Origin: Anagrus nilaparvatae
Taxonomy: Eukaryota; Arthropoda; Insecta; Hymenoptera; Mymaridae
Reading direction: 5' to 3'
NCBI GenBank assembly: GCA_022575985.1
Contig: JAKSXM010000246.1
Coordinates: 11,612,001 to 11,676,000 of the forward strand
DNA length: 64,000 nucleotides
Part shown: positions 58,490 to 64,000 of the stretch, one piece after another
How the letters are laid out: the number at the start of each line of letters is the position of its first letter
Position numbering within the stretch: position 1 is the first letter of the stretch
Made by a program: the position numbers and the translations under genes
The notes under the pieces: generated by a model
What the model saw: only the letters and a program-made list of their open reading frames with translations
What the model was told of the DNA's origin: nothing
Databases searched by the model: none

Positions 58490-59335
58490 CCTAATAAGTT
58501 TTTCGGACCAGTTATAACGATTTTGAGGTCAGATTTTTAATTTTCAAAATAGCGGGCTAAAAATGGCGGATTCCTAACCTCAAAATCGACAATAAATGCT
58601 AATTTAAGCATTTAAACGTGTTGCATTTTAAGTTTTTGGGGTCGGTAATCACGATTCTGAGGTCAGATTTTTAATTTTCAAAATATCGGGCTAAAAATGG
58701 CGGATTCCTAACCTCAAAATCGACAATAAATGCTAATTTAAGCATTTAAACTTTTTGCATTTTAAGTTTTTGTGGTCGATGATCACGATGCTGAGGTCAG
58801 ATTTTTAATTTTAAAAATAGAGGGCTAAAAACGGTGGATTCCTAACCTTAAAATTGTCAATAAAAGCTATTTTAAGCATTTTAACGTGTTGCATTTTAAA
58901 TTTTTGGGGTCCGTGATCACGATTCTGAGGTCATATTTTAAATTTTCAAAATAGAGGGCTAAAATGGTGTATTCCTAACCTGAAAATCGTCAATAAATGA
59001 TATTTTAAACATTTAAACGTGTTGCATTTTAATTTTTTGCGGTCGGTGAACACGATTCTGAGGGCAGATTTTTATTAATCAAAATATCGGGCTAAAAATA
59101 GTGTATTCCTAACCTCGAAATCGTCAATAAATGCTACTTTAAGCATTTATCGTGTTGAATTTTAAGTTTTTGGGGTCGGTGATCACGATTCTGAGGTCGT
59201 ATTTTTAATAATCAAAATAGTAAGCTCAAATAGTGGATTCCTAACTTCAAAATCGTCAATAAATGCTATTTTGACGTGTTGCATTATAAATTTTTGGGGT
59301 CGCTGATCACGATTTAGTTAGCCATTTAAGGTACA
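58490..59335. repeat. 133-bp tandem repeat, about 7 units
   Basis: Units start TTTTGGGGTCGGTGATCACG and continue ATTCTGAGGTCAGATTTTTA, CGGATTCCTAACCTCAAAAT and AAGCATTTAAACGTGTTGCA. Spacings are 138, 131, 136, 133, 133 and 125 bp. An inverted partial unit lies at 59,368-59,420. Related units occur in the transposase intron. Confidence 0.85.
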
Positions 59336-59424
59336 TGAACGTATTTACTTGTAAGTGTTTTCAAAATCTGACCTCAGAATCGTGATCACCGATCCCAAAA
59401 ACTTAAAATGAAACACGCTAAAAT

Positions 59425-60194
59425 ACTTAAAATAGCATTTAGTGAAAGCTCTTTATTCTTACTTTTACATAAACAATATGTTTTAGTATTCTTTCTATGA
59501 TTCTTCTTACATTAAATTAATTTAATAAGATAAGATTTTATAAGATTTTATTTTTTTTTGTTTCAACCTAAACTGCTAAATTTTAAATAAATTTTTTTTA
59601 AAATTCTTTTATTGCATATCATATTTTTTGCAATATACAACGTGACCACGAAATCATGGAGTTGTGATTATAAGCCAAAGTGTAGGTAGAAAAAGCGAAA
59701 AATAAATTATGGGATTTTAATGATTTTATGCGTTCTCTCGATTGGTAAGTTCAAAATTTTGGTACGGCTAAACTAAATCTATGAATAAATTATACACACC
59801 TGCGAATAAAAATTACTATATTGTTTTGCAAGCACACTATTATTACGTATATGTAAGCTAAAAATAATATACTTACGTTGATACAGTGCTTTTTCGTCAA
59901 AACCAAGTTTAATTTTAAAAATATGCATTTAAATTTTGCAACATTGATATTGATTTCTTAACTATAAAAAATTCTAAAAATATATTAGCTTAATATATAT
60001 ATTTCAAAGCTTCGATCGAGAAACTACAATGGAGCAACTTCTCGGATTCTCCCGTGCATTAAGCTTGCGGATGCATATATGCTACTTGCTCGCGGAACCT
60101 CGCGTGCAAGCTGGGACATCTTCTTGCTTTACTATCACGGTTTCTCGATTGCATCAAGCAAGAGATCTTTTCGCGCCATGCTCGCGAAAGAGCC
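59425..60194. other. Gene-free stretch with GC-rich edge
   Basis: AT-rich to about 60,000, then a GC-richer stretch (CTTGCTCGCGGAACCTCGCG) leading into the MITE. Frames open here on both strands look like by-products of that composition. Confidence 0.45.
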
Positions 60195-60392
60195 GAATGC
60201 CTTAGGTCCCATCTACAGAAACCGTAAAACCGAGGCGCACCGCAAACGCAAGCGCATCGCAATGCGCAGAAACCAATTTTGGCTCCTGCGCAACTCGAAA
60301 TACACAAAATCTTATTCTGCGCATTGCGTTGCGCTCACGCTTGCGGTGCGCCTCAGATTTACGGTTTCTGTAGATGGGGCCTTAGGCTGGTT
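60195..60392. mobile_element. Hairpin MITE, CCCATCTACAGAAACCGTAA arms
   Basis: Left arm CTTAGGTCCCATCTACAGAA then CGAGGCGCACCGCAA, inverted at the right as GGTGCGCCTCAGATTTACGG and TCTGTAGATGGGGCCTTAG. About 198 bp, rich in GCGCATTGCGTTGCGC. A further GCATTGCGTTGCGTGTACGC piece lies at 60,472-60,492. Confidence 0.8.
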
Positions 60393-60958
60393 CTACGAAC
60401 GCCTTATAAGGGGGTCGCAACCGTAAACAAAGCCGCTGCGGCGCATTGCGCAGAGCAAATCACGTTGTTCGCATTGCGTTGCGTGTACGCTTCACATACA
60501 GCACAAAACGTTTCTAAACGTTTCTAATGTTAACTAAAACGCAAATAGAAACATTTTCAAAACGTTCAAGAAACATTTTTTAGGTCAGCTTTTTATTGGT
60601 CCAACAAATTTAATTTTTTTTGCTAAGTGATTATGTATAAAAAAAAATGTGAAAAAAAAATTATAAAAAATATTAAATGTAAACAAAATTATTTTACATG
60701 GAAATGTTTTTAAAACGGGAAATAATGGAATAATGGATAATGCAAGCGAGAGGCCCTTCTAGATATTACAAATTGAGACCCTCTGTGATTTTTGAAGCTG
60801 GAGACTCTCTTGGATAATGCATGCGGAGTCCCTCTTGGATTAGCCAAGCGGGAGATAATGCGAATGCAAGACTGTCTGCAAGATGCAAGTGTTTGAGGCG
60901 CCTGCACCATGCAAGCGCTTGAGCCACCTGCAAGATGCAAGCGCCTGAGCCGCCTGTA

Positions 60959-61545
60959 CTGCCGTCCAGGAGAAAAAAGGCAATATCTCACTTTTAACTA
61001 ATTTCGAGATATTTAAAGAAACGCGTTTCGGTTAATTTTGATAAGTTTATATACAATTAAAAAGATATTTATATGTTTCTAAGGTAATTAAGATATGCTC
61101 TTTTCATTGGTGAAAAAATTTTTCCAAAATTTCCACTCCTTATATGAAAAACAAGAGATATGCAAAAATAGCAGCGCCAAATCAGCTTATAATACAGGAG
61201 AAGAAAAGCAATATCTTTTATTCCTATACTCATATAAAGAGATATTGCTTTTCTTTCCTGTATTGAAATATTTTTTTCCATGCGCGCTGCTCTGCCGTAC
61301 AGGAGAAGAAAAGCAATATCTCGAGATATGCATTTATTTCATGTATTTTTTTTTTTATTCCATGTTAAATTTTATCAAATACATGAAACCTTCGAGATAT
61401 GCAGTGCTAACTTTTTTGTTATCAGTGATATGAAAATAATTTTTGCACCACTGGATAGATTTTTTTTTCACGATTATGCACATATAAAAATCTCATTTTT
61501 CATAAAATCTCGAGATATTGCCTTTTTTCTCCTGTACGGCAGTGT
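60959..61545. mobile_element. TIR element inserted in right-arm minisatellite
   Basis: Left end CTGCCGTCCAGGAGAAAAAA, right end TTTTTTCTCCTGTACGGCAG. The broken minisatellite unit CCTGTAAGATGC shows TGTA on both sides, a 4-bp target duplication. Internal copies of ACAGGAGAAGAAAAGCAATA at 61,193 and 61,299 suggest nested insertion of the same family. No transposase. Absent from the left arm. Confidence 0.75.
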
Positions 61546-62280
61546 AAGATGCAAGCGCTTCACCGCCAGCAAGATGCAAGCGCTTGACCGCCTGCATAAA
61601 GCAAGCACTTGAGCCGCCTGCACGATGCAAGCGCTATGTCCGCCTGCAAAATGCAAGCGATAAGGCCGCCTGTCAAGATGCAAGCGGTAAGGCAGCCTGC
61701 AAGTTGCAAGCGCTTGAGCCGCCTGCAAGATGCAAGTGTTTGAGGCGCCTGCAAGATGCAAGTTCTATGGCCGCCTGCAAGTTGCAAGCGCTTGAGCCGG
61801 CTGCAAGATGCAAGTATTTGAGACGCCTGCAACATGCAAGCGCTTGAGGCGCATGCAAGATGCAAGTTCTATGGCCGCCTGAAAGTTGCAAGCGCTTGAG
61901 CCGGCTGCAAGATGCAAGTATTTGAGACGCCTGCAAGATGCAAGTGTTTGAGGCGCCTGCAACATGCAAGCGCTTGAGGCGCCTGCAAGATGCAAGTTCT
62001 ATGGCCGCCTGCAAGTTGCAAGCGCTTGACCGCCTGCATGATGCAAGTGTTTGAGGCGCCTGTAACATGCAAGCGCTTGAGGCGCCTGCAAGATGCAAGT
62101 TCTATGGCCGCCTGAAAGTTGCAAGCGCTTGAGCCGGCTGCAAGATGCAAGTATTTGAGACGCCTGCAAGATGCAAGCGCTATGGCCGACTGCACGGTGC
62201 AAGGGCTATGGCCACCTGCATTATGCAAGTGCTTGAGCCGCATGCACAATGCAAGCGGTATGGCTGCCTGAATTGGATAT
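61546..62280. repeat. 26-bp GC-rich minisatellite in right TIR
   Basis: About 28 units, inverse of the left array: CGCTTGAGCCGCC then TGCAAGATGCAAG. A few more units lie at 60,860-60,958 on the other side of the insertion. Open frames across it are artefacts. Confidence 0.9.
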
Positions 62281-63479
62281 GGCCTGCTTAGCATTAAGGA
62301 AAACCCTGATTTCTAAGCATTAATGGAAGTCTCGCTTGGATAATGCAAGCGGGAGACCCTTTGAACATTGCAAGCAGGACTCTCTCTTGGATTATTATCC
62401 GAGCCTGAAATAATGCAGGCGAGAGTTCCGCCTGGATTATGCAAGCGGGAGACCCTTTTTAATTATTACAAGCGGGAAATAATGCAGGCAGAATTCCCGC
62501 TTGGATAATGCAAGCAGTAGAGCTTTTTAAATATAGAAAGCGGGACTACCTTTTGAATAATAATTTTTAAAGATTTTAGTGAAACATAATCTTTAGTTAG
62601 ATAATATGTTGACAATTTCCTCATTTTAATCTACAAATAAAGACTAGCTTTGTCCCTTAAATCTCTTCTGAGAAATCATCTGAAAATGTTATGCATATTT
62701 TACAATTTTATTGCAAAACAGCAACTTTTATCTTTATTTTTAAAAATAACGTTAAAATTAACTTCATTTTAAATAAACAATCTATTTTTTAATTTTTTTT
62801 TCTAGTAGAACATATAGCATATAAAATATTTGTTTGTTTGCCGTTTAAAAAAAAAAAAAGAAATTTAAATAATGACTTTAATTTTAAAGATGTTTTCCTT
62901 TAATTATAAATTTGAATATAATCTCTTAAATTCATTATTTTGACTGCCGTTATTATTTTTAACCGCAGCACAGCTGTAGATAACTTGACTTATATCAATA
63001 AACTAATCAATATAATCTTAACAGATATAAACACTTTTTTCTTAACTCCAAAATCTCCAAAAACCCATGTAAATAAGAATTTAAAATTTTATAACCAAAA
63101 AAAGTATAAATAAATATTTTTGTTAGAAAACATTTGACGGTTGCGTAATATTTGCGTAATATTGCGTAGTCGAATAAATTTTAAAATTTTCTTGATTTTC
63201 TAATTGAGATAAATAATTCAGGATCGACTTTTTTTATGATACAAAAGCATTTCTGAACTTATTTTTCACCGTAGAATCCAAAAAATAACTTTACAAAAAC
63301 TTTACAGAAAAATTCGGCTTTTTTTTGCTCATTTCGGGCACTCCCGAATATTTTCGGGAAAAACTGAATGCACCATTAAAATCAGCGCAAAAAATTACTA
63401 CGAACCACCCCATAAAATAATTTTTTTATTATCACAAATCCTTAAAAACCTGCTGGTCGGTCCCTGACTTGCAGCTCTG

Positions 63480-63481
63480 TA
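63480..63481. other. TA target duplication, right
   Basis: The element end GCAGCTCTG is followed by TA and then CAATACCAG, the continuation of the Penelope-like ORF on the minus strand. Confidence 0.8.
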
Positions 63482-64000
63482 CAATACCAGTTTTGTTTTG
63501 TATGCTGTCAATCTTGCCTTTTCTGATGATTTTTGTCATGTCCTTGTTGAGTTGCGGAATAACATGAAATGTGTTGTCATCAATAATTTCTTTAATTTTT
63601 TGATATAATCCAAATCTAAATGGGATTTTGATGAGTATTTTGTCTCTGTAATTATTATTAATTGGAATATTGTTCCTAGTAATGTTATAATTGCAATTCT
63701 TTAATAGATTCCACCTCTTATTAATGAATTTATTGACAAAATGAATGGGATATTTATTAGCTATTAAGATGTCCTTCACAATCTTGATGTTGTTATTGTG
63801 GTAAGCTTTGTCAGACAGAATTAGGCTTCGATCGACGAGGTTGTATACCATGGCAATTTTATGATGCAGTAGGTGGTTAGAATCAAAATGCAGAATTCTA
63901 CCAGAAAAGGTGCTTTTTTGGTACCAATTGGTTGTGATTATGTTTCGATCGACGAGGTTGTATACCATGGCAATTTTATGATGCAGTAGGTGGTTAGAAT
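63482..64000 (-). pseudogene. Penelope-like element, RT thumb/linker part, cut by window end
   Basis: The minus-strand frame contains NWYQKSTFSGRILHFDSNHL, HHKIAMVYNLVDRSLILSDK, YPIHFVNKFINKRWNLLK and IPFRFGLYQKIK, the conserved thumb and linker of Penelope-like RTs. It runs to TGIV at the junction with the giant element. Its GIY-YIG half is at 29,180-29,499. A 117-bp in-frame duplication (63,829 and 63,946) repeats the MVYNLVDR block. The catalytic RT core lies outside the window. Disabled by the insertion. Confidence 0.85.

Larger units (their letters stand above)
29500..63479. mobile_element. Giant (about 34 kb) TIR transposon inserted in a Penelope-like element
   Basis: Both ends are the same sequence in inverse orientation, CAGAGCTGCAAGTCAGGGAC, and the inverted similarity continues for more than 2 kb each side. 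TA flanks both ends. The outside sequences are the two halves of one Penelope-like ORF that rejoin in frame (TGIV to YKLTCNDC). This argues for one insertion event rather than two separate elements. Inside are a five-exon Tc1/mariner-type transposase (34,643-37,174), a BTB exon, a PHD gene, a SWIB gene, long hairpins and minisatellites. A TA target agrees with the IS630/Tc1/mariner superfamily. Whether all inner genes are original cargo or later nested insertions is not resolved. I know of no described insect Tc1/mariner element with this make-up, but I could not search. Confidence 0.75.
60735..63479. repeat. Long terminal inverted repeat, right
   Basis: Inverse of 29,500-31,905, with a 585-bp insertion at 60,959-61,545 and fewer minisatellite units. 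The outer 1.19 kb (62,290-63,479) matches the left arm almost base for base, apart from small indels in homopolymers. Confidence 0.88.

Noticed and set aside
60059..60527. Overlapping frames of 80-115 codons on both strands
   Set aside because: They come from a GC-rich palindromic MITE and have no protein family.
29500..63479. Maverick/Polinton identity for the giant element
   Set aside because: No DNA polymerase B, retroviral-type integrase, packaging ATPase, protease or capsid gene is visible. The target duplication is TA, not 5-6 bp.
29500..63479. Two independent short elements in opposite orientation instead of one long transposon
   Set aside because: Less likely, because both outside flanks are parts of one Penelope ORF that rejoins in frame with a single TA. 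Kept as the main alternative for testing.

Overview
This window is AT-rich (roughly three quarters A+T), intron-rich and crowded with mobile elements. It contains a full-length gene of the insect-only odorant-receptor family (7tm_6), so the host is an insect. The order is not certain; the exon phases and C-terminal motifs look hymenopteran-like to me. I see no prokaryotic gene organisation, rRNA, tRNA or CRISPR array.

Region 1 (1-29,500) is a host locus broken up by transposons. The last four exons of a 5-oxoprolinase gene lie on the minus strand (218-1,060). Next to them is a complete nine-exon odorant receptor on the plus strand (3,688-16,062), rebuilt here exon by exon with consistent splice phases and 383 codons. 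Its introns hold a TIR element, a Helitron-like repeat, non-LTR retrotransposon fragments, a 2 kb foldback element and hairpin MITEs. The block 1-4,128 is repeated at 21,905-27,054. There the oxoprolinase copy is frameshifted and truncated and only a broken first odorant-receptor exon remains. Between the two copies lies a Penelope-like reverse transcriptase fragment (19,577-20,790). A BED-finger relic follows the second copy.

Region 2 (29,500-63,479) reads as one very large transposon of about 34 kb. Its ends are inverted copies of CAGAGCTGCAAGTCAGGGAC, its long inverted repeats are 2.2-2.7 kb, and a TA dinucleotide is duplicated on both sides. It sits inside a Penelope-like element. Removing it together with one TA rejoins the reverse-transcriptase part (right flank) to the GIY-YIG part (left flank) in frame. 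Inside are an intact five-exon IS630/Tc1/mariner-type transposase (TA is the target of that superfamily), a BTB/POZ first exon, a multi-exon PHD-finger gene, a SWIB/MDM2-domain gene, two long DNA hairpins, 13- and 26-bp minisatellites and a 133-bp tandem repeat. The giant element with its transposase and possible chromatin-type cargo is the candidate undescribed system. The main doubt is whether the inner genes belong to it or arrived by later nested insertions.

Region 3 (63,482-64,000) is the upstream part of the interrupted Penelope-like element and runs off the window.
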